Below, piece by piece: positions 20,208 through 30,189 of a stretch of 64,000 nucleotides of DNA. How positions within the stretch are numbered: the stretch's first letter is position 1; the number at the start of each line of letters is the position of its first letter. The stretch is taken from positions 9,424,001 through 9,488,000 of the forward strand of contig CP053154.1 of assembly GCA_014607495.2 (NCBI GenBank), read 5' to 3'. Source of the stretch: Carposina sasakii. Its lineage: Eukaryota; Arthropoda; Insecta; Lepidoptera; Carposinidae. Position numbers and translations under genes: made by a program. The notes under the pieces were generated by a model. That model was not told the origin of the DNA. It did not search any database and worked only from the letters and a program-made list of their open reading frames with translations.

Positions 20208-21699
20208 TGTTGTGTTGATTTTTTGAAATAGAGTTAGTGAGATAAGCTGCGTGGTACGGTTCCAAATAGTTACTTTCAGTTAGGATGTTTATTAAATTTA
20301 TTATCATATCTATTACAGGCACTGTATCATTACGGGGATCAGAAGTGTTACTTTTCAGAGCAACACCATTGGGGGATGTAAAATTATTAAAGTCATTAAC
20401 TAGATTTTTGTGGAAGGACCTATCATAAGATTTTCCCGGATTAAAAGGAGTTCTTGGTTTACTAAATACAGTTTTTTTATAATGTTTTGAAGGAGAAGAG
20501 TTGGGTGATATGACATTATGATGAGATGGAAATGGAACAGATTTTTGAATAGGGGCAGAACCTAATACATCAGCAAAAGATTTTGTTACGGGGGGATGTA
20601 ATTTTGAAGCCTCAGCATAAGAAGTACAGTTCTGTGCCATATATTTTTTAATGTTACGTTGTCTCTGCAACTCTGGACACACTTTGCTAATGGCAAAGTG
20701 AGACCCATTGCATAAACAACAAACAGAGCATTCATCATGAATAGTACATGAATTTCCGTCATGAGAGTCACCACATTTGTAACATCTGGGTTGTGATCTA
20801 CATTGTAACTTTGTGTGACCATATCTACAGCAATTATAGCACTGGATTGTAGGGAATGTGTAAAGTTCAACTGGCAAAGCATTATAACACATAAATATTC
20901 TTTTAGGGAGAATTTGACCATCAAAAGTAACAACAACAGATTGAGATGGCTTCCATGAAGGAGCACCGTCAACAATTACTTTAAAATTCAAGCGCCTAAT
21001 TTTGACAACATTACCACAACCTACTGGGACACTGATGTTTGCCATTACATCTTCATCAGACCAATCCGAAGGAACTCCTCGCACCAAACCCATTCTTGTA
21101 ACAGAGTAAGAAGGAATGAAGGCTCTATAATTGTTTTCAGATAGTGTATTGCTGTTAATAAATGAATTAGCATCGTTGTACTCCGAAAATGAAATTGTAA
21201 TTTTATTTCTTCCCAATCTCTTAATACTACCATTAATAACGTTTTTAATTGACTTATTCCTAAGAAATTTGCCAAACTCTACAGGGTGGAGGGAGGTGCT
21301 ATCATTGGGGGAGGTTTGAAGTTTTTGGACCTGTACGACAAAAGGAGAAACATCAGTAGAGGTATAAAGGGAACGACCAATTTGAGGTGGAGTTATAGGG
21401 ATAATAGAGGATACCGGAGGGACAAGTGTAGGTGAAGTAGGAGTCAGGACTTTATCATTTTCGACTAACGTGGCGGAGGAACAATGACAATCAGATTCGC
21501 GCATATGTTTGAGATTTTTACGTTGGCGCTTGCCACAGTCCTTACATTGTTTCCTTACAGTGCGACGCTTACGGTCAGGTCGGCTAGGCAAAGAACCATC
21601 AGTATCCATGCTGGAGTCGTATGGTAAAATAATATTTTGACCCACATCTGGAGGTTGAGATCCTCCAGGATCTGGATCTAAATCCGGAGGTCGATTCAT
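20167..21699 (-). CDS. LINE ORF1: nucleic-acid-binding protein with zinc knuckles
   Basis: About 510 residues from the ATG at 21697-21699 (MNRPPDLDPDPGG). An upstream in-frame ATG at 21721-21723 lies in flanking EMC10-like DNA, so I prefer the inner start. There is a basic Cys-rich N-terminal patch (CKDCGKRQRK), a central RNA-binding-like region, and three C-terminal knuckles: CYNCCRYGHTKLQC, CYKCGDSHDGNSC and CCLCNGSHFAISKVC. ORF1 proteins of this group bind the LINE RNA as an RNP. It ends 40 bases inside ORF2. Confidence 0.85.
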   Translation of the reverse strand: MNRPPDLDPDPGGSQPPDVGQNIILPYDSSMDTDGSLPSRPDRKRRTVRKQCKDCGKRQRKNLKHMRESDCHCSSATLVENDKVLTPTSPTLVPPVSSIIPITPPQIGRSLYTSTDVSPFVVQVQKLQTSPNDSTSLHPVEFGKFLRNKSIKNVINGSIKRLGRNKITISFSEYNDANSFINSNTLSENNYRAFIPSYSVTRMGLVRGVPSDWSDEDVMANISVPVGCGNVVKIRRLNFKVIVDGAPSWKPSQSVVVTFDGQILPKRIFMCYNALPVELYTFPTIQCYNCCRYGHTKLQCRSQPRCYKCGDSHDGNSCTIHDECSVCCLCNGSHFAISKVCPELQRQRNIKKYMAQNCTSYAEASKLHPPVTKSFADVLGSAPIQKSVPFPSHHNVISPNSSPSKHYKKTVFSKPRTPFNPGKSYDRSFHKNLVNDFNNFTSPNGVALKSNTSDPRNDTVPVIDMIINLINILTESNYLEPYHAAYLTNSISKNQHNNGQHNPMELQKCN

Positions 21700-21708
21700 G
21701 GCATGAAT

Positions 21709-21980
21709 TGCCAAAAAATACAAATTAAATATAAAAAACTTACCAACTACGAAGTAATAATAAACTGAATTTATACAATGCAGGTCTCATTTACATTTTG
21801 TTTGTAAAAGCTATATATACAAATGATATAAAACTAAAAGAAACAATACTTATCCTATAAAATGCGTTGGACAATTAAAATGAACGTTTCTGTTTTTAAT
21901 AAAAAAGACACCCGCCACGAATTTACAATTTTATTGAAAATCCCGCGCTTTTTAAAAAAATCATGAAACACTGAATTTAA
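21709..21980 (-). pseudogene. Diverged second copy of EMC10 exon 1 and 5' region (copy B)
   Basis: On the minus strand it reads a start MRPAL identical to EMC10 exon 1, then a hydrophobic stretch (SLLLLRS) and a GTAAGT donor. The donor phase differs from copy A, so splicing to EMC10 exon 2 would give an early stop. Homology to 15921-16243 covers the start of the intron, the exon and the upstream region, with many substitutions and indels. It lies directly upstream of the LINE, so it could act as a LINE promoter; that is inference. Confidence 0.65.
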
Positions 21981-21995
21981 TTATTTGTAAAACTG

Positions 21996-22409
21996 TTTTT
22001 TTTTTTTTTTTTTTAAGTTTATCCCGAAGGAAAGGCAAGGGGAACTAAGCCCATACAGCCTAATCATTGTTTAGTAAAATGTATTCTGAATTTATGATGA
22101 ATGACAATGATGATGAATGGAAACAACGGGAAAATCCTCAAGAACAAGTGTAAAGTTAGTCAAAATGAAAAATTATTGCAGAAACAACTTACATGCGCCC
22201 ATGAAGAGATCGTAATCCGGCTAAAGTTTTACTCGGCTTACCTGCGTATAAAACCATGCACACGCACTAGATTCACATCACAAGTAATCAAAATATAACT
22301 TATCTACCAGAAAACATCACTTTACGGACACATGCAAGCCATTTACAAATAAATTTTGAATTTCACAAGAAAATTACACCTGCACCCTTCCAGCTTTTCC
22401 CGCCGAATC
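21996..22409 (-). mobile_element. Poly(A) retroposon family, copy 6
   Basis: Full length, with poly(T) at the left. A 10-bp duplication TGTAAAACTG is found at 21986-21995 and 22410-22419. Confidence 0.87.
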
Positions 22410-22497
22410 TGTAAAACTGTAAAACAAGCGATGAATAAGCGATGTCGATGACAGTATTGAATTCATTGACAGTGACAGCCACACGATGAGCGTTTAT

Positions 22498-22916
22498 GCC
22501 GGATTTCGGCGGGAAAAGCTGGAAGGGTGCAGGTGTAATTTTCTTGTGAAAATGAAAAATTATTTGTAAATGGCTTGCATGTGTCCTTAAGGTGATGTTT
22601 TCTGGTAGATAAGTTATATTTTGATTACTTGTGGTGTGAATCTAGTGCGTGTGCATGGTTTTATACGCAGGTAAGCCGAGTAAAACTTTAGCCGGATTAC
22701 GATCTCTTCATGGGCGCATGTAAGTTGTTTCTGCAATAATTTTTCATTTTGACTAACTTTACACTTGTTCTTGAGGATTTTCCCGACGTTTCCATTCATC
22801 ATCATTGTCATTCATAATAAATTCAGAATACATTTTACTAAACAATGATTAGGCTGTATAAGCTTAGTTCCCCTTGCCTTTCCTTCGGGACAAATTAAAA
22901 AAAAAAAAAAAAAAAT
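22498..22916 (+). mobile_element. Poly(A) retroposon family, copy 7
   Basis: Full length in sense orientation with a 20-base A-rich tail. An 11-bp duplication TGAGCGTTTAT is found at 22487-22497 and 22917-22927. It lies under 100 bp from copy 6 in the opposite orientation, so the two can form a long hairpin. Confidence 0.88.
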
Positions 22917-22927
22917 TGAGCGTTTAT

Positions 22928-23324
22928 TCAACGAACTAGTCGTAGGTTATTGGTTAGTTAGTATCTATTATGCTTTGATTCCTTTATAATTTAATTAATT
23001 CCTAAATAAATTACAAGGATTCTAGTCGAATCATCTAGTCCATCTACATTCGACGATTCAACGGTTTATAGTTCGTTCGTAGACTAGTCGAATTCATTTT
23101 AAATAGTCCACGTTCATTTCGACGAAGTTTCGACGAGACCGCGTCGACGCGCGAAGATACGGCTTTTGAACCACAGACTACTTAGTAAAGCTGTAACAAA
23201 CTCATAGATTACCTCCTAAAGATTCCGTTTCCAAAGATTTTAGTATGAACTCTAGTTCACTGAATTTGGCGGAATGCAAAGAAGTGCGGGACGTAACACT
23301 GCACTGTGATTGGCTACTTCAAGG
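22928..23324. other. No gene seen
   Basis: AT-rich, with short dispersed repeats of TAGTCGAA/TTCGACTA type around 23030-23130. No coding or RNA gene recognised. Confidence 0.4.
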
Positions 23325-23336
23325 TCGCATTGAAAA

Positions 23337-23751
23337 TTTTTTTTTTTTTTTTTTTTAGTTTATCCCGAAGGAAAGGCAAGGGGAACTAAGCCCATACAGC
23401 CTAATCATTGTTTAGTAAAATGTATTCTGAATTTATGATGAATGACAATGATGATGAATGGAAACGTCGGGAAAATCCTCAAGAACAAGTGTAAAGTTAG
23501 TCAAAATGAAAAATTATTGCAGAAACAACTTACATGCGCCCATGAAGAGATCGTAATCCGGCTAAAGTTTTACTCGGCTTACCTGCGTATAAAACCATGC
23601 ACACGCACTAGATTCACAACACAAGTAATCAAAATATAACTTATCTACTAGAAAACATCACCTTACGGACACATGCAAGCCATTTACAAATAATTTTTGA
23701 TTTTCACAAGAAAATTACACTTGCACCCTTCCAGCTTTTCCCGCCGAATCC
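23337..23751 (-). mobile_element. Poly(A) retroposon family, copy 8
   Basis: Full length. A 12-bp duplication TCGCATTGAAAA is found at 23325-23336 and 23752-23763. Confidence 0.88.
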
Positions 23752-23763
23752 TCGCATTGAAAA

Positions 23764-25305
23764 TGGCGAGGGAAATAGTGATGCGATAAAGTAGAACGAA
23801 ACTATCTAAGTATCGATATTTATGCACTTTAAGCGATTTTTATTTTATCGAAATCATTTTATTTTACATACATACATATTCACACTTCTGTTCAATTCAG
23901 ATTAATTCAGAAGGTCTCTGCGATTAAATTTATGTTTGCTTGAGTTGACAGAATTTTATTCCAATAACATTATGTAAGAAAACAACTACAAACTTCAATA
24001 AACAGTACGAAATTTGATATTATACCAATTCGCCCCGTTTTACAGTACACAATATTTGCCATTATTTTTACCCAGCTGCGGCAAGGCCAAAAAGGTATAA
24101 TAATTTTAGCAGACTATGTTGTATCTAAATTTATATGTGTGTACTACAGCGGCTAAACTACTCAATTAATTTTTGTAAATGAGGTGTAAATCGATTTTTT
24201 ACTATGGTCCGGGTGACAGATTACATTTTATAGTAAAAATATATATACAGCCACAAAAGTAGGATGTTAAATGAAAGCAAATCCTGAGTTTAAAAATATA
24301 ATAATAACACAATCAATATTAATGCGTAAAGCGAAACCGTTGTGCACAAGAAATACTTTTAATTAAATAATATATCGAAATACTCTAATATGGCCAAACG
24401 ACCATGAGGTGACCACTTGATTCCGTTTCATAAAATAGCTCGTATGCATGGTCTGGGAATTAACATTTTTTGTATGCAGTTACACAGTTAATGTATTCGG
24501 AAGTTCAAAACTCTGCAAACAGTGTTCGCCCACCACCGGTCCCTATACCCTCCACTGACCCTCGAATCTGACGACTAATGATTGTGATTACAGGCAACTA
24601 CAGTCGCGATAAGAAACCACATCCCAGCACCTCGCATACGAATACGTAGATACATAGCTGATACTCCGAAAAACACTAGGATATAGTGAGTTTTTTTTAC
24701 TATTTTCTGCACTGTTTCGCCAGCATCTACGTTGCTTCGGATTCGGAACATTTCTTTGTTATTCGGCTATCCGCGGTAAATATTGTGCTGCGCTTGCTAT
24801 AGAAAAAACATTATATAGAAAATCTAATCTGGAGCAATAGCCTATTACGCTCGATAACTAGTTACTATAACTGTCGATATTGTATTAAGGTTATTGCCCT
24901 AATAATTGGTTACTGTAACTGATTACAATTTGCAAATACCTAGAACTACGTCAATGCAACGTACATTCGGATATGTAGACTTTGGTGGTGAAATTAAAAC
25001 AGATTTCACTGACGAATGCACCGGACCTGGAAAAGAACAATTTTTATTATGACAACTATAGACATAAACGAAGTTTATAAAATTTATATTTAAAAAAATA
25101 GGTAATCAATATTTTCTCATACTATTTTGAGACTAGTGTAGACTATTACGTCACATGTCACGTCGTTTTAGTATGGAGAGCCAGTTACTCCATAACTGCT
25201 TTGTCATCGAAACTACTAAATTACTATAAAATAAAATATTTTATTCTATTGTTATCGATACAAAGTCGATTACGTTATACATTCACTTCACTAGCTCACG
25301 ACGTA
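23764..25305. other. No gene seen
   Basis: 1.5 kb of AT-rich sequence. I looked here, without success, for further minus-strand exons of the THAP gene (the C-x2-H end of the domain). No repeat family recognised. Confidence 0.4.
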
Positions 25306-25318
25306 CTATTACTGTTGA

Positions 25319-25728
25319 GATTCGGCGGGAAAAGCTGGAAGGGTGCAGGTGTAATTTTCTTGTGAAAATGAAAAAATATTTGTAAATGGCTTGCATGTGT
25401 CCGTAAAGTGATGTTTTCTGGTAGATAAGTTATATTTTGTTTACTTGTGATGTGAATCTAGTGCGTGTGCATGGTTTTATATGCAGGTAAGCCGGGTAAA
25501 ACTTTAGCCGAATTACGATTTCTTCATGGGCGCATGTAAGTTGTTTCTGAAATAATTTTCCATTTTGACTAACTTTACACTTGTTCTTGAGGATTTTCCC
25601 GACGTTTCCACTCATCATCATTGTCATCCATCATAAATTCAGAATACATTTTACTAAACAATGATTAGGCTGTATGGGCTTAGTTCCCCTTGCCTTTCCT
25701 TCGGGATAAACTAAAAAAAAAAAAAAAT
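25319..25728 (+). mobile_element. Poly(A) retroposon family, copy 9
   Basis: Full length in sense orientation, starting GATTCGGCGGGAAAAGC and ending in poly(A). A 13-bp duplication CTATTACTGTTGA is found at 25306-25318 and 25729-25741. Confidence 0.88.
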
Positions 25729-25896
25729 CTATTACTGTTGACAGTGACAGTGACGTTGACATATGTAAGACAGTGACAACAATAGTAATTAATATGTTGA
25801 GAAAAAGATACGACATAGTGTAGTGCGATTATTGACCAGTATAAACTGATCTCCGCGTCCATTGAAAAAACAAATAAGAAAATTTAATTTACTTAC

Positions 25897-25976
25897 TGGT
25901 GATATGTTATGCCATCTTTTTTGTAACTTGACGTCTTAGCGTTCTTTCCACACCATTTTAAGGAACAATAACCCAT
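25897..25976 (-). CDS. THAP-domain first exon (gene incomplete)
   Basis: 80 bases from ATG to a strong GTAAGT donor. The peptide MGYCSLKWCGKNAKTSSYKK..ITYH has the C-x4-C half of a THAP zinc finger and the ITYH end where THAP genes commonly have an intron; the donor phase is 2. THAP proteins bind DNA, and some are domesticated P-element-type transposases. I could not find the following exon on the minus strand; copy 9 of the retroposon sits about 170 bp further into the presumed intron. A TIR element carrying its own THAP exon starts 49 bp upstream of this ATG. It may be host or transposon-derived. Confidence 0.55.
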
Positions 25977-26167
25977 GATGACACGGTTATTTAATGAAAA
26001 GTAATAAGTTTTAAACAATGCCGGAATAGAATTATAACCTATAGAAGTATAGTCCGAAGGCCGATTTTAGGAATTTTTATGGGTGCAAATTTGAACCAAT
26101 CGCGGCTCTGTCATTCAGTGCTCAGCGGTCAGTGGCTACGTGTGTATGTCAACCTAAAGGACTTACC

Positions 26168-26244
26168 ATGACGAAATGTGCACAGAGATCCTGCCAAAAC
26201 TATGCTCAAAAACATAAGAAAATAAATAACATCACATTTCACCG
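26168..26244 (+). CDS. THAP-domain exon inside the TIR element
   Basis: 77 bases from ATG to a GTAAAT donor in phase 2, the same phase as the THAP exon at 25897-25976. The peptide MTKCAQRSCQNYAQKHK...ITFHR shows the C-x4-C spacing and the TFH end of a THAP finger. This half-finger could be the DNA-binding N-terminus of a P-type transposase. The C-x2-H half would be in a later exon, which I did not find. Confidence 0.55.
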
Positions 26245-26455
26245 GTAAATATTTGATGTTTTTACGTAATTTCATTGATAAAACAATAAATACACAATCA
26301 AATTTTCATATTTTTTTATCTGTCATTGAAAACAAAATGTTGCCATAAGTGTGAAATTTTACCCTATTTTTAAACATGCAGATTGTAGGTAAAAGTAGTT
26401 GGATCTACTTTGTCTTTGATTGATTGTGGAATTACCTGCAAGCTCTCTCACCGAA

Positions 26456-26815
26456 TTATTTAAAACTATGTATAGTTACTATAATATTATGTTTAATTGA
26501 AATTAGATCTTTAAAATGGGCATCGTTCTTTCCTTTATTGAATGAAATAAAACCACGGAGAATGGCCTCACAGCTTTGTTGACATAATGACAAATTATTC
26601 AGAAGGACAATTTTTAACAGAATATTGTATTTTTTTGTCACACTTTTGGACCAATGATGTGGAAAAGTCCGATCATATCCTTTTAATATATTTAAATTTC
26701 ACGATAATTCTACAAGAGTGTGCAAATCAGTATACTTCTCAGCATCAATAATAATTTTATCGACTATTTCCCTACATCTAGGGAAAAAACATTTTTAAGG
26801 CAACATTAATTTTAT
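26456..26815 (-). pseudogene. Degraded coding remnant, unrecognised
   Basis: On the minus strand a protein-like frame runs from about 26815 to 26456 with one internal stop after ...TDLHTLVELS. It includes FFPRCREIVDKIII, FPHHWSKSVTKKYN and LSLCQQSCEAILRGF. It lies inside the THAP-carrying element but in the opposite orientation to its THAP exon. It may be a transposase piece or a captured gene fragment; I cannot name the family. Confidence 0.3.
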
Positions 26816-26876
26816 GTCATGCATACGTCAAGTCGATATTTTATGCCTATTTTTTCGCCTTGCGTTTGGTTGGAAC

Positions 26877-27372
26877 CAGTGTTGGCAACCGTACGATAAT
26901 TATCGTACATGCACGATAATTTGATACCAGCGTACGATGTACGATTGCGATTCATTATCGTACACAAATGTACGATAATTTTCGAATTGTAATGGATTTC
27001 GATAGTTTATATATAGATAAGAAATATATAAATATATATCTCGTTGAATATTACATATTTTGTCAATTTTATGTGTTCATGAATAAATTTAATAATCGAC
27101 TGATCAACTTTGGAGCCATTTTATTTTTGTAAAACTTTTGAAACACAAATTTTCGAGCCATTTGTACGCAATGTACCCATGTGAAAATCATAAAATTCGA
27201 AAAAGGACATGACGAGCGGCTGAGCGCAATATAAGTTCGTAATAATATCTATTTTTATTAATAATTAACGTTTTTTTTTATGTCGTTCAAAAGTATACGA
27301 TAATTTTTCGTCAGGTACGATAATTTTACGCCCCTGGTACGATCAGCGCATCATTCTAGGTTGCCAACACTG
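26877..27372. mobile_element. hAT-type MITE nested in the THAP element
   Basis: 496 bp with inverted ends CAGTGTTGGCAACC and GGTTGCCAACACTG. An 8-bp duplication GTTGGAAC is found at 26869-26876 and 27373-27380. The interior has many ACGATAAT/ATTATCGT motifs. Non-coding. Confidence 0.88.
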
Positions 27373-27734
27373 GTTGGAACACACTTTCTATAGGTTATAA
27401 TTCTATTAATGCCGGATTAAGCCTGCGCGGGGCCTGTAGCAAATTCTTTCAAAGGGCCCTTAGTTTGCTTCAGGTTCTCATGTTTAGGTTCAAAACTGTA
27501 ATAAATAAAGTAAGTTGTCTATTACTTTTTGAAAATTCAAGCTCTACCGAGAGTTTGGCCATTGCTAAAATATGAGATAGGTGGAAGTGAAGCATAGCCA
27601 AAGCGCTTCGCGTTTTAGGCATGTGCAAGATATTTTACGCTCCTATCTAAATTGATAGTTTTTAAATTACGGTCAGATAGCCATTGGAGCGCGGGGCCCC
27701 CCAATGCGCGGGCCCTTTAGCATTTGCTACTCTT

Positions 27735-28003
27735 GCTACGTATGAGAAAAAATATTATAGAAGACCTTTATCAACGCAATAGTACCCAAAACAATGATTT
27801 TTTGAATTTTTGTCTGTTTGTCGGTTTGTCTGTGCGTCTGTGCACGCTAATCTCAGAAACGGCTAAACCGATTTCGATGCAGTTTTCAGGAATATATTGT
27901 GACAGGTTACTTTTTATCCCGGGAAAATGTTTTTATCCCGGATAATTTCGACATTTTGTTTTTTCTGTAGTCCACGCGGACGGAGACGCGGGCGTCCACT
28001 AGT
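27735..28003 (+). mobile_element. RTE-like LINE/SINE 3' end, copy C
   Basis: The best copy of the family (see 6366-6543 and 15589-15867). It has TATCAACGCAATAG, the ACGGCTAAACCGATTTCGATG block, two TATCCCGG motifs and the end GTCCACGCGGAC...CCACTAGT. No coding. Confidence 0.65.
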
Positions 28004-28014
28004 ATTAATTATTT

Positions 28015-28185
28015 CTAGTGAAAAAATCTTGCTACACGCGTCAATGTGCAGAAAACGCAGTCTATTTACTCAACTTTGGAGCCTAATATCTTGGGAACCA
28101 GACACTTCCCAGGTATGCTCCCATGGAGAAAAATGATCGTGATGATGAGAAGATTCTGTAGTTTTCGGCAACGTTGACGATAAAA
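28015..28185 (-). repeat. Truncated copy of the 385-bp repeat
   Basis: Reverse-orientation partial copy of the repeat found complete at 33887-34277 and 43893-44279 (for example GGAGAAAAATGATCGTGATG). More diverged than those two. Confidence 0.6.
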
Positions 28186-29500
28186 AATCCTGTGAGCGTA
28201 GCGAGCGCGAAATTTTTACGGCTTTTTGGCACGCACGTTGCCATTTACTTCTGGAAAACGCAGGCTCTATGGAGAATTTGTGACGATCGCTTATGTATCA
28301 TCGAATGGTGATGCGGTCGAAACGAACGAGAAATGTTTACCATTTTGTTACTGTGAAAGCCTCGATTATTTCATTTAAAGTACCTATATTTACTATAAGT
28401 ACCTATATTTTACTATTTTATTAATATCACACGAGAATCTATATTTTTGCTTAGGTACACAATACACATGTTATATCAGTGGCCCCGTATCATTGATGCG
28501 GCGGTAACTATGTCCCTGATACATAGAGCAGGATGCGCAGATCGGGGCGGCTAAATTTTTTACTATGAAATGGCGTAATTTATTGCAAAACATTCCATTC
28601 TATCAAGTTAATTAGATTTTCCCTGGCATAAAAATCCCCGGACGACCTTCAAACTAGGACAAATCCGGGGAAAACCGGACGGAGGGCAGCCCTACTCAAG
28701 ACTAAACTTTTCAAAATCCCAAAGAAATCACATCATACGAAATAAAGTATTTTCACGTACTTTTTTGTTCTCATAAAGTATAGAGTACAATTACCTGAAA
28801 TAACGTAGGTACCTACAATACTTTACTATAAAGTACGGGTGGCAACCCTAGTAGTAGCAGTAGTCGAACTAGGTAGGTAATCTACTTACCTACTTGCATT
28901 ATTAAACAAGTAACAACTAGGGTTGTTAACTAAAACAGTAATCCCTTATTTAACCCTAGTGTTAAGCACAAAGAAAGTTTATATTTGTTTAGCCGAGTTT
29001 TCTATTATTCTGCTTGCAAGTAGGTACCTACCTACTACTGTGACAAATAAAAGTACGTAAGCCAACAACTCCAAGAAGTCCTTAGATCTCTCTTTCTGTT
29101 ATACACGCTGGTACAGTACCTACGGATATACCTACGTTTTTTTCCCTAAAAATACAGACGGACAGATAAACCTGTAAGTGTTAAAAATTTTCCCTTTTGG
29201 CTAGGAACCCTACCTACACTCTACACTGGACATTTCATATCGCGATGCATCCGTGACGACTATATGCGATGATGATCTATAGATAGGTACTTGCAAAATA
29301 ATAAGTAAGTAGGTACCTACCTAATCGCCAACGGTCTAAAACTAGTATTAAGTAAAGTAAAGTAGTAGTAAGGTGACCATTTTGTTCTTATATCTTCTAT
29401 CCTATGTCCTTCGCTTCAGGCGGTGGTGGGCGGCGTGGATCGTTCCCTACGTACATGTCCCGCGGATCCCGCTCACTCCAGGTGGTTCTGGCTGAAAACG
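28186..29500. other. No gene; fragments of hAT-like ends and GTAGGTACCTAC runs
   Basis: Contains isolated hAT-type ends (GGCAGCCCTA at about 28688, GGCAACCCTA at about 28848) without resolvable partners, and many TAGGTACCTA palindromes between 28800 and 29330. No coding recognised. Confidence 0.4.
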
Positions 29501-29508
29501 ATGTTTAA

Positions 29509-29564
29509 GCGCCCGCATGAGCTCGTTTTACTACTAGCTCATGCGGGTTTTCCATGGCGGGCGC
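29509..29564 (+). other. Strong hairpin with two exclusive pairings
   Basis: CCCGCATGAGCT (29512-29523) pairs perfectly with AGCTCATGCGGG (29536-29547) around a 12-base loop. GCGCCCGC (29509-29516) can instead pair with GCGGGCGC (29557-29564). No gene is attached to it. Confidence 0.5.
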
Positions 29565-30189
29565 ACAGGTGTGGCGGCTACATAAAACACGTAGACATAA
29601 GAGACGTATATAATAAATCGGTCTTTACTTGCTGTTTCGCCTGCAAAGAATTTCGTTAAGGTTAAAAAAGATTGGTTTTTTTATGGGCCCTTTCTTAGGG
29701 AAAAATTTAATCACAAACACATAGTTTGCCTTTACCTTCGCCGTGGAGCATTCCGCTCCACTAACTTCACTTTGACTGAATGCAAGGTAACGTAAGATCT
29801 CACAGAATTTACCTACTAGTAGGTACGAGGTTCTATCTAGGTAGGTACCTACACCAGGGCCGACTATTGGAGGCCCTGGGCAAATTAGGATAATGGGGCC
29901 CCTACACAAACTAAGTAGAGACGCTAAGGCCCCTATGACTTTTTTTACCACTACATTTAAACAATTCACACAAAATTTTGTTTTTTTTTACCGATTATTT
30001 TCCAGATCTGAAATTTTTCAGGTACTTGGTTATTTTTTTCTTTTAGATTTAGAAACGTTTTCCCCCGAATGATGAAAAACGTATATTTAGGTTTCAGCCG
30101 ATGCTTGAACCACTTGAGATGACGTCTTCTGAATTCCACACACACAGTGTCAAATTTTTCGTTAATGTGTGCTAATAGACTAACTGTCA

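Larger units (their letters stand above)
16244..21710 (-). mobile_element. Apparently intact I-superfamily LINE
   Basis: A non-LTR retrotransposon with two overlapping frames (ORF1 21699-20167, ORF2 20207-16509), a 3' UTR of about 230 bp and a poly(A) tail read as poly(T) at 16244-16274. RNase H after the RT, zinc knuckles in ORF1 and a poly(A) end suit the I/Nimb group. The 5' UTR is almost absent (about 10 bp before the ORF1 ATG), so it may be slightly 5'-truncated. Both sides abut diverged EMC10 exon-1 sequence. Confidence 0.85.
26025..27407 (+). mobile_element. TIR element with 8-bp target duplication carrying a THAP exon (P-like)
   Basis: Bounded by a perfect 22-bp inverted repeat (26025-26046 and 27386-27407, starting AATAGAATTATA) and by the identical 8-mer AATGCCGG on both sides (26017-26024 and 27408-27415). 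The 8-bp duplication plus a THAP-encoding exon about 140 bp from the left end fit the P superfamily. No transposase body is seen downstream in the same orientation, so it looks like an internally deleted copy. A 496-bp hAT MITE is inserted near its right end; without it the element is about 880 bp. Confidence 0.72.

Noticed and set aside
15921..21980. The LINE's flanking duplicates as a normal target-site duplication
   Set aside because: They are several hundred bases long and far too diverged for a LINE whose frames are intact; kept instead as an open finding.
6874..25627. Eight similar 65-66 codon frames (ending ...RTRFTSQVIKI) as a gene family
   Set aside because: They are antisense to the poly(A) retroposon, exist only inside its copies, and simply reflect copy number; there is no upstream promoter or codon-level conservation signal.
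29423..29659. 78-codon plus-strand frame as a gene
   Set aside because: It spans a strong hairpin in a GC-rich repeat-like block and has no recognisable domain or splice support.
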